Source: Cyclostephanos tholiformis
Lineage: Eukaryota > Bacillariophyta > Thalassiosirophyceae > Thalassiosirales > Thalassiosiraceae
Length of the DNA: 29,097 bases
Assembly (NCBI GenBank): GCA_036939975.1
Contig: JALLPB010000224.1
Location: forward strand, 1 to 29,097
Direction: 5' to 3'
This document shows positions 1-9,704 of the stretch, piece by piece (positions within the stretch are counted from its first letter, which is position 1; each line of letters starts with the position of its first letter). The notes under the pieces were generated by a model. That model saw only the letters and a list, made by a program, of their open reading frames with translations. It was not told the origin of the DNA and did no database searches. A program made the position numbers and the translations under genes.

Positions 1-1155
1 CCGTCGCAACTTCCGCGATTTTATTGCATCGTACAACGTTGAGGCGGAGCACAACGGCACGAGGAGGAAAGAAGAAGGTAAGTTGTCGCGTCTGTTGTTG
101 GTTGTCGTGTCTTCAATATCTCTAACTTGCTCCCTTTCCCCCCCCCCCTCTCAACGACAACAGACGACAACGACGTAGACAACGTCAATGAGAACATCGA
201 CGACAAAGATGACGTTGATGACGAAGAAGAACCCCAAGCCGAGGACACTCCCCAAGACGAGTACCCCCAAGCCGAGTACCCCCAAGCTGACTACCCCCAA
301 GAAGCCGAGTACCCCCAAGCCAACAACATGCCGAAGAATTACCCCCCGCAAAGGCTGCACCCACAAAGAAGCCTTGTGCCGCTCGCGCTCCCGCTCCTGC
401 TCCCACCGCTGCGCCCCCTCCATCCGTCAAAAAACCTATCGTGCTGTACTTCATCGACACGATGGATATGGCACTTGTCGTCTACTACAAAGGCAACGAC
501 GGGAGGAACTACGCGGAGGTCCAGGTGCACATCAGCGGGGTCGGCGGGTCGGCGATGACCACAAGCACCGCTGGATTGTTGCCGAGGACGGGATGTTGGT
601 CTCTTGGCAGAGGGCGACCTCGAAGGTGTGCTTCTCCGAGTACCTCATCCAGTCTATCATGGATGAGGGAGGGTAGACGTGCTACAAGCCATGCGAGGCA
701 ATGGCATTGAGAGCGACGCCAGCGGATACTACTGGGGAGCTCCTCAAGTCATCAAGCTCGTCAAGAAAGTGACGGGGACCCCCGTGTTTTTGTCTCTCCC
801 CTACCCAACAAAGAAGAAGATCAACAAGAACGTGCAGCACAACACTGTCCTGCACTGCTGCATCGAGCAGGCGGCGCAGTGCTATGGCAACAGGTCAAGG
901 GTCATTGTCAAGAGGACGATTAATCCCCTCCGGATTGAGTCAAGCCAGGATAGCTATGACAACGACCCACCTCGTAGCCCTCCTCAGTGTCATCGCAAGC
1001 CATTGAGGATGGCCCCCGTCCAAGAGGAACCCGGCCAACATGGACGCCGCAGAAGGTACGTTGAGGATGAATCCGAAAATGCTGATGAGGATGAGTACGA
1101 GTTCGAGGGGGATTACGAGGAGCCCTATCGTGACTTGGGCCGCGGCCATCTTTAG
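1..1155 (+). pseudogene. Frameshifted member of a multicopy diatom protein family (copy A), 5' end outside window
   Basis: The function is unknown. The reading starts in frame 2 (RRNFRDFIASYN...) and meets a clean intron at 78-163 (GTAAGT...ACAACAG, phase 1). After the intron comes an Asp/Glu-rich stretch, then Pro-Gln/Lys repeats (EYPQAEYPQADYPQ) at about 230-330. The coherent reading then moves to frame 3 near 345 (KKPIVLYFIDTMDMALVVYY), to frame 2 near 550 (HRWIVAEDGMLVSWQRAT) and to frame 1 near 670 (VLQAMRGNGIESDASGYYWG). It ends at the TAG at 1153-1155 after an acidic tail. At least three frame changes are needed, so this is a decayed copy or carries assembly errors. Copy B at 10509-11784 has the same plan: an RRN(F/W) motif, a phase-1 intron, an acidic stretch and then a similar folded-looking domain. 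The family assignment rests on this internal comparison and on my recollection that such proteins are repeated in diatom genomes. Confidence 0.6.
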
Positions 1156-1634
1156 CTTAGACTCTTTTTCATAGTTTCATTACACTTAGTAACATAAACA
1201 CTTTCTTGCATACAATACGGACCTCGCGGAGGAGGAGGCGATGGCTAAAATATTTAGAACCTCGCGGAGAAGGAGGAGACGGCCCCTCACTAAGCTAAAA
1301 TGAGGGCAAGCCCCCTTAATTCCCTCAACCTCAGAGGATTTGTGACGCCAAATATGTAAAATGGCCGATTTTCTATAATGCCATACCATTCCTGAAAAAA
1401 CACAACTTTCCGCGGTTTTTTCGTGTAATAGAAAAAGCAGCAGTGTCACAAATCTTAGGAAACCACTGACACCACTGACCCAACGTAACCTCGAACTCTC
1501 CTGAAATATGCCAGCATTGGTTGGTGGTGAGTGAACATTTTAGTTTGGTTAAGAAGCTGGAGAGAGCTGCCGCTGATGCTGCCGCTGGTATGGACCTTAA
1601 TTCTGGTTGTCACTTGGATTGGAGAGGGTCAACC
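1156..1634. other. Intergenic, with a short imperfect direct repeat
   Basis: No gene is seen here. An imperfect direct repeat starting ACCTCGCGGAG(G/A)AGGAGG lies at about 1221 and 1258; both units are followed by a GCTAAAAT motif. The stretch from 1521 to 1634 is open in the frame of the RUS gene but has no convincing N-terminus and is probably 5' UTR. Confidence 0.5.
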
Positions 1635-3351
1635 ATGACGAAAAAAGTATTCTTATTATTAATAAATGTTGTGCTTCTTCTTGCAGCAAATGACACAACA
1701 ACATGTCACGCGTTGTCTCACACATACGGCAAAATCATTTCGAGAAAAAGTGACGGGCAATATATATCGTATTCCATCGACGACTTGGATGAAGACGGTC
1801 TTGATAGACCCATAAAAAAACACGGACAGAAGAAAGGCCTCTTCGGTCCATCATCGGCGCTTCTTCGTGTTCGATCTGCCCTCAGAACTACATTTTTGCC
1901 CTCCCTTCCCAGCGGCCAAGGCGAAGACAGCAACGGCAACTATCACCTTGACACATTGAGGAGCTCGGGATACATCAGCTACATTTTGTACGATAACATT
2001 CAGGACCTATCCACGTCCCTTCGTTCTGTCCTCGCAACGCAACGCATCCTTGAGGGTGTCGGCGTCGGTCGTGCCGGTGCTACCGCCCTATCTGCCACCC
2101 TTAACTTTCTGATCCGAGATGGTTGCGGCATGGCGGCCTCCCTGTTATTTACTTCCTACGCATCTCGTGGTTTCCGGCGGGATGTCAAGAGATGGAAGTT
2201 CTTCGCGGACATAATGGTGGATTTCGGCATCACGCTAGAGATACTCGCTCCATCCGTCTTGTCCAATCCCCTCCTATGCGGGTGGTTCCTCCCCCTACTC
2301 TGCCTAGGAAATGTTTGTAAGGCCCTGTGCGGCGTGGCAGCGGGAGCATGCGGGGGGGCGTTACAGATGCATTGGGCGATGAAAATCTTGAGTTCCGAGG
2401 AGGGCATATCCGAAGTGGCGTGAGTTACGTTTACAGCAGAGAGGCCTACTTTCCTTCTTGCAGCTTTTGTCTTTGCATCGATGTTTCGAATGGACCTAAC
2501 TATCAATCTTGGCCCATTAATCTGTGAAAAAAAGGGCGAAGAGTGGTGCGCAGAGGACTGTGGTTGGTGGAGCTGGGTTAGTCTTGTCTGCAATGGTGGC
2601 AAATTGGCTTGGTAGCAGTGATGTGAGGACTGCCATTGGTTTGTACTGTCTTTTGACATTATTGCATTTACTTACCAACCATCAAGCATTAAAACTTGTG
2701 GCTTTGGACTGGCTAAATGACGGGCGATTGCATCTGGTTGTCGAAGAGTTCTTGAAATATGTTCAGGATGGAGGAAGAAATATCAATGAAAAACTAGCGA
2801 AAGGCTCGATTGATGTGAGCAATCCAGTGGAAGTATCGAGGAAGGAATCACTTTTCTTTCTACCGAAATTGAAGTCGACTGGAAAACAAACGCTTAACTA
2901 TCCTATCCGGATGGGCATTTCCTTCAATGAATTTTCTGATAAAACGTACATGGCTCAATCATTGCTGCGATCGAACCTGATGAAAAAGCAAAATCAACGA
3001 CAGGACAGTTACATGCTCTCGGTGGGACGCGAAAATAGGCGGTCTGACACGAAGCTTTCCATTCTTGTTTCGTATTTTTCCACAAGCAACAACTCGGAAA
3101 AGGCGAAAGTCTATCTCCATTGTTGCTTGATTAGTCGAGCGCTCGCATCCTTGAAAATGGATAAGTGCGATGCTGGTGAAGTGGGAGGAAATATCCAAAA
3201 AGCGGAGCTTCTCGCAAAGACCGAGCTGGATGCTTTGTGGCCAATATTCGAGAGAAGCGTTACCGCCGCTGGCTGGAAACTGGACAAGACGGAATGCTTT
3301 ACTGAAGGATATGAATTGTACTTCGATGATTACAATATGTCTCGTGACTGA
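1635..3351 (+). CDS. RUS family (root UV-B sensitive, DUF647) protein, two exons
   Basis: The CDS joins 1635-2419 and 2535-3351 (533 aa). The intron at 2420-2534 starts GTGAGT and ends AAAAAAAG. The splice restores the family reading SEV-A-AKSGAQRTVVGG across the join; without it exon 1 stops at 2421-2423. The DUF647 core begins near residue 88 (LPSLPSGQ) and continues through YDNIQDLSTSLRSVLATQ (119-136), GVGVGRAGATALSATL and FLIRDGCGMAASLLFT to the ADIMVDFGITLEILAP segment at 191-206. Several hydrophobic stretches follow. Plant RUS proteins act in plastid or membrane-linked UV-B and vitamin B6-related signalling; the molecular activity is unclear. The ATG at 1635 was chosen because it starts a good signal peptide (hydrophobic 5-18, likely cleavage after CHA, residue 26, leaving Leu at +1). 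That is compatible with ER or diatom plastid import. An in-frame ATG at 1590 would bury it. The LOG gene converges on it, 56 bp away. Confidence 0.88.
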
Positions 3352-3407
3352 TCTTTTACACCTTGTTCCGCAGTAAATCTACTATGGAACGAAATTCAGT
3401 TAAAACT

Positions 3408-4570
3408 TTACGCTCTCCTCCCGGAGCTCATTCTAGAAGCAACGACTACTCCCGTTGACAATCCTGCGGTAAAAAGTAGTACACTTCGCCAGGGAATTTT
3501 CCTCCATTTCTCTCCGTCGTCTTCAGCGCCCCATGCAGACTTTGTGTCATCTCCAAAGAAAGATTCCATATGCCTCCAAACGGCCAGCGTCGATCCGGAC
3601 ACGTTGGACTGCATCCTCTTAAGCTTATCGCGTTTCGATGATTTTTGTCGCTCCACCGCACCACCCTTGCTCTTCGGTTCGGCTAGGTACGATTCGATCC
3701 ACTCCACAGCCGCCCTGGGAGAGTGTGTGTAAAAGTAGGCCCCGAGCGAACAGTAAGAAGAAGGAGAATGACCAAACATGTTATACACGTTCGAAGACAG
3801 CGACGTGACATGAACGAGGAGCGTCTACGTTGTTTCGATGTGCGTTACACTCACTCCGGGGTTTCCTCGAAATGCAAAATTTCACTCGGGTGCTTGTACA
3901 AGAGTTGATCGTCGTGCGCTCTAGAAAGCATGGTCCGAAAGGGGTCGTAGTACCCGTCGACGTTTACGCAAACGATCGGTATCGAGTGAAATCCTATGTG
4001 CCTCGCGCATGCCATTTCCCATAACTGAAACACGGGAAGAGAAAGGCGATTATAGGAGGGCCATCGCAAAAAAAAAATGGCACAGAATGGGGACGATATG
4101 CGTCGAGATATGAATCTTACCTCATCCCAGGTACCCGGTCCGCCCGGCAATACCGCGAGCGCATCCGCCCCCTCGACGAGCAGCCTCTTCCTCTCCTGTA
4201 GGTCGTTGCCCCTCGCGATCACGATCTCGTGCGTGCCGCCCCCACCATCCTCTCTCGGGCGAAACACCGATGATGTCCCCTCGAACCAATCGCCACCTTC
4301 TTGAACGAACTTCTCGTGTATTATCCCCACGATGCGCCCCCCGGCGTCGTTCGCGCCGACGTTCATCGCGTCCATGCATCCAAAAGATCCGGCACCGTTG
4401 ACGCAGGTGTGTCCGCGTAGGGCGAGGGCTCGACCTAGTCGGTACGCCGCGTCGGTGTACCGCGAGGGCGTTCTGGAGGACGACGAGCCGTAGCAGCACA
4501 CGCGTAGGGGACGGGACGGGACGCGGTCGTCGTCCGGCATCGATGGATTCGTCTTATCGGTCTCGGTCAT
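3408..4570 (-). CDS. LOG-type cytokinin riboside 5'-monophosphate phosphoribohydrolase with C-terminal membrane segment, three exons
   Basis: The CDS on the minus strand joins 4570-4121, 4024-3855 and 3714-3408 (308 aa). LOG enzymes release free cytokinin bases from their riboside 5'-monophosphates; homologues act on AMP and other nucleotides. Seen: a nucleotide-binding region with NGAGSFGCMD at 58-67 (a variant of GGGSxGLMG), LQERK at 124-128 with the catalytic Arg127, and PGGPGTWDE at 142-150 with the catalytic Glu150. After splicing come LWEMACARHIG and VNVDGYYDP. Intron 1 (4025-4120, GTAAGA...TTTCAG) is 96 nt without an in-frame stop, so unspliced RNA also reads through. Intron 2 (3715-3854, GTGAGT...CTCCCAG) joins EETPE to AAVEWIESYL, as in other LOGs. 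Residues 220-280 form a charged linker and 283-300 a hydrophobic segment before a short basic end, which suggests a tail anchor. The first ATG is at 4570. The family call is strong; the true substrate is unknown. Confidence 0.88.
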
Positions 4571-4734
4571 TGTACGCGATATAAAAGAAGAGAAAAAATA
4601 CCACACCACAGCTCAGATTCAAATCTCCCGCCAGATAATAGATATATGTAGCGGCTATCGTAATGTTGGTTCGCCCCCATTTTGTATTTTCCAACACACT
4701 TTTCAGTTCTCTCATCATCCCCAACGAGGTTTCC
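4571..4734. promoter_or_regulatory. Short divergent promoter region between LOG and formyltransferase genes
   Basis: Only 164 bp separate the two opposed start codons (92 bp if the formyltransferase starts at 4663). Both promoters and 5' UTRs must lie here or overlap the opposite gene. The segment around 4575-4660 is AT-rich. I see no specific binding motif that I can defend. Confidence 0.45.
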
Positions 4735-6054
4735 ATGAAAACCTCGACATCCACGAACCACCTGGCGTCGATCGTCGTGGCATTATTCTCCACAATGGCA
4801 TGTTGCGCCCTCCTTCGCCCGTGTCGTGGATTCCAATCGACGGTGGTCGGCACGACGCGCCGGGGATGTCTCCGCTCGGCGCCTCCCTCCTCAATCTCCC
4901 CTCGCCCCGTTCGTGTCGCATATCCCCGCCGCATCCATCCATATTCCTCACGTGCCGCGTCGTCAGAAGACGACGACAACGACGAGGAGAAGGAGGAGGA
5001 AAATAAGGCGAGGATCCTATTCCTGGGTACGCCGGACGTCGCAGCCGCCTCCCTCGAATCCATCCACGAGGCCTCGAGACGTCCGGGCAGTCCCTACAGG
5101 CTCGTGGGCGTCGTCACCCAGCCCCCCAAGCGTCGGAAGCGGGGGGGGAAGGAGACGCCGAGTCCCGTCGGCATCGTCGCCGAGCGGTTGGGATTGCGCG
5201 TCCTCTGTCCGGAGAAGGCGCGCGATGGGGACTTCCTGGACGAGTTGGAAAACGAGGTCAGGCCGGACCTTTGCATCACCGCGGCGTACGGACAGTACCT
5301 GCCGAGGCGATTCCTCTCGCTACCGAGATTCGGGACGCTGAACATCCACCCCTCGTTATTGCCCAGGTGGAGGGGATCGAGTCCGGTACAGCGATCCCTC
5401 GAGGCGGGGGACGAAACCGTCGGCGTGACGGTGCTGTTCACCGTGTCGAGGATGGACGCGGGGCCGATAATCGTTCAGGAATCGCTGACGATCGACGCAA
5501 ACGAGCAGGCGACGACGTTGTTGCCGAGGCTGTTCGAAATCGGCACGAAACGCCTCATCGATGCGATACCGAGCGTGATCGACGGGGGAATCACGATGGA
5601 AACCGCGACGGTCCAGGACGATAGTCTCGTCCGCGAGGCCGGGATGATAGATTCGTCCGAGGGCCAACTGTGGCCGTCCAATATGACGGCCATCCAGTGC
5701 CACAATCGAGTTCGTGGATTTTCCATGTGGCCAGGCACGTTCCTCTACGTGCGAATGTCGGATGACGATGACGAAAACGAGCCGATGAAGGTCAAGATCA
5801 TCGAATCGAGGGTGCTTGACGAAACGGCCGAGCCGACAAACTTGATCGAAATAGGTCCGAGGAAAGGAGATGGGTTGCGCTTAGTCTGCGCCGATGGATC
5901 TGTGCTGGAGTTGCTGAGGGTCCAGCCCGCCACAAGGAACATCATGGACGCGAAGAGTTTCGTTAATGGGCTTCAAGGTCGGACGGTACGATGGTTGAGC
6001 GAGTCAGAATCGAGAATGGATCCACAAATTCAGCCGGGACAGCAAATGCTTTAA
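4735..6054 (+). CDS. Methionyl-tRNA formyltransferase, probably plastid-targeted
   Basis: This enzyme transfers a formyl group from 10-formyl-tetrahydrofolate to Met-tRNA to make the initiator fMet-tRNA used by organellar ribosomes. From ATG 4735 the protein is 439 aa: a signal-peptide-like start (hydrophobic LASIVVALFSTMACCALL), RG|F at the likely cleavage site, then a Ser/Arg-rich transit region and an acidic linker. The catalytic domain starts at ARILFLGTPDVAAAS. NIHPSLLPRWRG contains the catalytic Asn and His and the SLLP loop, and MDAGPII the catalytic Asp. The C-terminal tRNA-binding domain follows (GFSMWPGTFLYV to VNGLQGRTVRWL). Bacterial enzymes are about 315 aa; the excess is presequence and a short acidic insert near 5760. 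The ORF opens at ATG 4663, but a start there places 24 residues before the signal peptide. The signal peptide plus Phe favours the plastid over the mitochondrion. Confidence 0.9.
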   Translation: MKTSTSTNHLASIVVALFSTMACCALLRPCRGFQSTVVGTTRRGCLRSAPPSSISPRPVRVAYPRRIHPYSSRAASSEDDDNDEEKEEENKARILFLGTPDVAAASLESIHEASRRPGSPYRLVGVVTQPPKRRKRGGKETPSPVGIVAERLGLRVLCPEKARDGDFLDELENEVRPDLCITAAYGQYLPRRFLSLPRFGTLNIHPSLLPRWRGSSPVQRSLEAGDETVGVTVLFTVSRMDAGPIIVQESLTIDANEQATTLLPRLFEIGTKRLIDAIPSVIDGGITMETATVQDDSLVREAGMIDSSEGQLWPSNMTAIQCHNRVRGFSMWPGTFLYVRMSDDDDENEPMKVKIIESRVLDETAEPTNLIEIGPRKGDGLRLVCADGSVLELLRVQPATRNIMDAKSFVNGLQGRTVRWLSESESRMDPQIQPGQQML

Positions 6055-6391
6055 TTATTGTAATCTCTTAATGCTTCTCGATATATTCCCACATAGTAGG
6101 CTACCCAGACGCAGGGCAATCAACCAATATCTCTTGTGATATCCCTTGCACCAATTCTGCATGTATAATGGAAGAAATTTGAAGAGATTGATGGGATAGA
6201 AGAGCACAATATATGTAGTGTTAGTAGTGTTGTCAAGTCAGGGCGGAGCACTTTATATTATGAAAACAGTGCAATGAAAAAATGGGATAATGTGAATGAT
6301 GTGTATGGTAGTGCGTTAAGTCATGGCAGACCAAGCCCTCAAGAGAGAGGCTAAATCTAGAGAGAGAGAGAGGCTAAACGAAGGAAAAAAA
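6055..6391. other. Intergenic, nothing recognised
   Basis: AT-rich 3' flank of the formyltransferase gene. It contains a small GA-rich repeat (AGAGAGAGAGGCTAAA twice, near 6340-6377). A run of A at 6385-6391 is the poly-T end of the minus-strand tRNA. Confidence 0.4.
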
Positions 6392-6462
6392 TGCGCCAGC
6401 CGAGAATCGAACTCGGGGCCCAACGATGGCAACGTTGGATTTTACCACTAAACCACTGGCGC
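6392..6462 (-). tRNA. tRNA-Gly(GCC)
   Basis: The 71-nt cloverleaf has a perfect 7-bp acceptor stem (GCGCCAG with CTGGCGC, discriminator A), D-stem GTTT/AAAT, anticodon stem CAACG/CGTTG with loop TTGCCAT (anticodon GCC), and T-stem CCGAG/CTCGG with loop TTCGATT. The A box (TGGTTTAGTGG) and B box (GTTCGATTC) of a Pol III gene are present. CCA is not encoded and a T7 terminator follows directly. These traits mark a nuclear eukaryotic tRNA gene without an intron. Confidence 0.97.
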
Positions 6463-6537
6463 AGGTCGATGGATAGACTCTTTTTTAGTTAAGTATTATA
6501 AAAAAACAGCGCAACAGCAATCCATTCAGAAAATACC

Positions 6538-8370
6538 ATGAGCATCAACGACAAGGATCCCGGTCCTAGCCATGACGGAAGAATGGATCCCATCAACAAC
6601 GTCGAGAACGACGATACAGTGGGGAGGAATTACGAGGATAACGATGGTAGCAGCAACGCCAGTGAAAATGAGGACCCAGTTCGTTTCATGGAGGGCTACA
6701 CGCCTCTCGATTTTAACATGAACGAGTTAGTCTCGATGCGTGACGACGGTAGCGATAGTAATGACGATGTTTACCATATCGACGAGGATATGAATGATGG
6801 TGAACCCGTCATTTATGGTTATTACCACACCATCGATACAACGCCGAGGCGTTTGAATGGAGTGAAGGATGGAGCACTCCTTGGATATCACATTCACGTG
6901 GATGGCGCATCAATCCACGCGGATGCGAGCGACGGCAGCGACGATGACAACCCCGCCAATGAGAATGCAGGCAGCGATCCGACCGATGAGTCGGAAGATG
7001 TGCCGGTGGATTTTCACCTCCTTGCCGATCGGGCATTGCGAGGTTTGGAGGTCGAGCATTCGTCAACGTTGGAGAGGTCGACGATTGCTGATATGAATTT
7101 CGCTGTAACCTCCGACGACAGGTCGACTGAAAATGTGAACGTGGAAGATCCCCTCCCTACGGAATCGATTGATGATCCAAGTTACGGAGAAAACATGCGG
7201 ATTCACGACCGAACGGGTGCGGACTCGTATGATTCGTCCACGTACTTGGCGATTCCAGCCGCCTCCACAACACCGGTGGACATCGGTGCGATCCAAAAAG
7301 CACTGCAGTCCATACGACTGAAATCACCGCAACTCGCCACTAATTTAGATGCCGGGGCCTCGTCTTCATCCCTGGCAAGCGCCGCCCACGCTGCCACTGA
7401 TGCAGCGTTGGACTCTGTCGTCGATGCTACCTCTCGGGCGATAGAGCACTCTCGACGGCAGCAATATACGAGCCACGGAATCATTCCAGCGGGGCCACTA
7501 GCCGCCTTTAGACGTAGTACGCCCAAGGCCCAAGCCGCCTCTGCAAACTTGACGAGAAGCGCCACTCTCTCCGAAGCGGTGCTTCGATTATGGCCTTTGA
7601 TATGTTTCAGGAAGAAAGTGGTAGCGATTGGTCTTCTGCCACAAAAACAGGCCAATCGTTATTCAAAAACATTGACAATTCATATCCTTGGAGCGGATGG
7701 CGTTGAATGCTCATCGGCGGAGTCCGTTCGTAAATCAGTGGGATCCTTCGTTCGATGGATGGACGCTGCGTTGCATTCGGGGGCACTTGGTGAATTGAAA
7801 GTAAATGGAGTGGCGACTCGGCGTCAACTAATTGAAATCGATTCTCTACTGATAGAGTTTTCGGGACCGAATATCCCCGGTGCATTGGTCGGGGATGTCC
7901 TGGATTTATTGTCACACTCAAATTCATCACCCCTCAGGTTGGCTTCAGCAAAAGCAACCTTTCAACAGCGACAGTACCATGAGATTCGATCCTATACCTG
8001 CGAAAATGATGCGCCAATGATTGACATTGCCGTTGCATTTAACGCTGGTATCTGGGGGTATGATTCTTGGAAGCCAACGATCGCGTTGATGAGCAGTCCA
8101 GACAAAAAAACTAGTTCCGGGATAGTAGGGAAAACTCTGTTCGTTATAACAGCGTACACCAAAGAGGAGTGCAATGACGATGCCGACGTCGTTGTGAATG
8201 TGATCGAGGAGATACTATCGAAAACAAATCACGCCGGCGGCTCGATTGCGCGTCAATTATGGATAGAAACCAATCCATTTTCATCGCGTTGTGAAAGATT
8301 CACGGCATCGGCCCCGCCCGGACGAAAGTACTTTGAGAATGGAGCATGGCAAGCGTGGCTGCTGGGATGA
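6538..8370 (+). CDS. Acidic-N-terminus protein with MSS51/ZMYND15-like C-terminal domain
   Basis: A single ORF of 610 aa from ATG 6538. Residues 1-240 are strongly acidic and rich in Asp, Asn and Ser, so probably disordered. Residues about 245-345 are Ala/Ser/Arg-rich. From about 370 to the end the pattern resembles the C-terminal domain of the mitochondrial splicing suppressor 51 and ZMYND15/17 group: LTIHILGADGVE, LLIEFSGPNIPG, IDIAVAFNAGIWGYDSWKPT, LFVITAYTKEE and WIETNPFSS. No MYND-type zinc finger (C6HC) is visible. In yeast, Mss51 controls COX1 translation; whether this protein is mitochondrial or translational cannot be told from sequence, and no clear targeting peptide is present. The tRNA gene lies 75 bp upstream on the other strand. 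The domain call comes from remembered motifs and is moderately secure. Confidence 0.7.
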   Translation: MSINDKDPGPSHDGRMDPINNVENDDTVGRNYEDNDGSSNASENEDPVRFMEGYTPLDFNMNELVSMRDDGSDSNDDVYHIDEDMNDGEPVIYGYYHTIDTTPRRLNGVKDGALLGYHIHVDGASIHADASDGSDDDNPANENAGSDPTDESEDVPVDFHLLADRALRGLEVEHSSTLERSTIADMNFAVTSDDRSTENVNVEDPLPTESIDDPSYGENMRIHDRTGADSYDSSTYLAIPAASTTPVDIGAIQKALQSIRLKSPQLATNLDAGASSSSLASAAHAATDAALDSVVDATSRAIEHSRRQQYTSHGIIPAGPLAAFRRSTPKAQAASANLTRSATLSEAVLRLWPLICFRKKVVAIGLLPQKQANRYSKTLTIHILGADGVECSSAESVRKSVGSFVRWMDAALHSGALGELKVNGVATRRQLIEIDSLLIEFSGPNIPGALVGDVLDLLSHSNSSPLRLASAKATFQQRQYHEIRSYTCENDAPMIDIAVAFNAGIWGYDSWKPTIALMSSPDKKTSSGIVGKTLFVITAYTKEECNDDADVVVNVIEEILSKTNHAGGSIARQLWIETNPFSSRCERFTASAPPGRKYFENGAWQAWLLG

Positions 8371-8906
8371 CACAATCATGGGAGTGGGGCTACCAGGTAC
8401 ATAGCACCTGGAAGATCACAATATTAGCCGCTATGTTTAGGATGACCATTGGGCTCCTCCGTCGTCTTCAGTCCGACAAATCACCCACCATTGACTCTCT
8501 CGTCTGATAGTAAATTGTAAAATCACTTGCGCCTTCGTACACATCGTAGTTTTTTTAACTCCTCACACAGACAACATCACTGCCGATTTGCAAATACGAT
8601 TTCCGAATCCGTACATCGTAATACGATAGTATCGTACTAACTATTGAGGTTGCGGGAAACGATGAACTAAACTACAAAATTCTTTATAGTTTTTAACTAT
8701 GAATTTGTAGTACATAGTTAAGTACTATGAAACTAGAAACTAAGACTAATAATATTATGATAACATATCTACTCCTCATATTACATCTACTCCTCATATT
8801 ACATCTACTCCTATTTCTAAGTCTAGACCCTACGTTTGAAACTACAGGGAGCTTTTTTATTTACATCATTGGAGTATTTATTGAATAATAAAATATCATC
8901 TACAAC
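8371..8906. other. AT-rich intergenic with hairpins
   Basis: No gene is seen. An inverted repeat ACTACAAAATTC / GAATTTGTAGT lies at 8671-8711 and a small palindrome CATAGT-TAAGT-ACTATG at 8713-8729. These may be remains of an element end near the transposase relic. Confidence 0.4.
8767..8812. repeat. 18-bp tandem repeat, about 2.6 copies
   Basis: The unit ATCTACTCCTCATATTAC is repeated exactly at 8767-8784 and 8785-8802, with a partial third copy to 8812. It lies in AT-rich DNA downstream of the transposase relic. Confidence 0.8.
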
Positions 8907-9676
8907 TTATAAATCATTATAATCTACCTGAAATAATGGCTCACCATTCTCAATAGCAATTTGAACAACCACTGCAACCGCTCTTAGTACGTAGCCATGC
9001 TGGGTGATGTCATGGCGATATGTTTGCTTCAGAATCTCCCACTGTTTCAAATGCATGTTAATTGTCTCCTGTCTCATGCGAACAATTGCTTGCATGGCTT
9101 GAGTTTCATCTGGGTTTGTCAAACTGGCGGGGCACTTTACCTTGTAAGGAGCATCGCCAATATACCCATCATCGGCCTCAACATGCTCATCTTGATCAAG
9201 CCACAATGAGAGACATGAGCGAAAAATTTCAATGTCTGGAAATGCACCTGCCGGAAAGGGCCCATTGATCCACACCAAGTGGCCAGAAATGATATCAACC
9301 CCAAGCTCATACCTCAGCGCTGATTTCCCTCCATACTTGTGTGATGCCCACGGATTACCTTTCCCAACATGGCCCTGCTGCAGAATAAGCCAGCTACTGC
9401 GCATGCATGCCCCGTCTTGGGATACGCACGGAAGAAATGCAGCGTCCAAAGAAGGTGCACAATTTTACCCCCCTCAGGAATAAACTCGTGCTCATCCAAC
9501 ATCCTCCACAGAATTGCCACCACCACGCAACTTGCCCCAAAAAACTCCCTGAAATCCCGTTCAGCTGATGCCCATGATCCTGGTGGGCCTCTCTTGTTTT
9601 GAAGTTCCCTCCCCAACATGAGAAAATCGTTTGGTTGGGGCTCGATTTCCCTCTGTCGTTTTGCCTCTCGATTCAT
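8907..9676 (-). pseudogene. Internally deleted DDE transposase (IS5/Harbinger-like, diatom type)
   Basis: Two minus-strand frames make one gene. The 5' part (9676 down to about 9420) reads RDFREFFGASCVVVAILWRM, then GGKIVHLLWTLHFF and AYPKTGHACAVAG. The 3' part (from about 9390 to the TAA at 8907) reads GKGNPWASHKYGGKSALRYE, then LVWINGPFPAGAFPDIEIFR, EADDGYIGDAPYKVKCP, RMRQETINMHLKQWEILKQ and GEPLFQVDYNDL. In the family as I know it, about 60-80 residues with the first catalytic Asp (DGTDF-like motif) lie between these parts. They are missing here, and the frame shifts at the junction. The second Asp (in FPDIEIF) and the Glu (in RQETINMH) remain. The copy therefore cannot be active. Element ends and target-site duplications were not found. 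Confidence 0.8.
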
Positions 9677-9704
9677 GTTGATTGTGAGAGATGGCAGAAA
9701 GAGG

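Noticed and set aside
3408..3788. Separate small membrane protein gene on the minus strand
   Set aside because: A donor (3854) and acceptor (3715) join it in phase to the LOG core and rebuild the family sequence EETPE-AAVEW, so it is treated as LOG exon 3.
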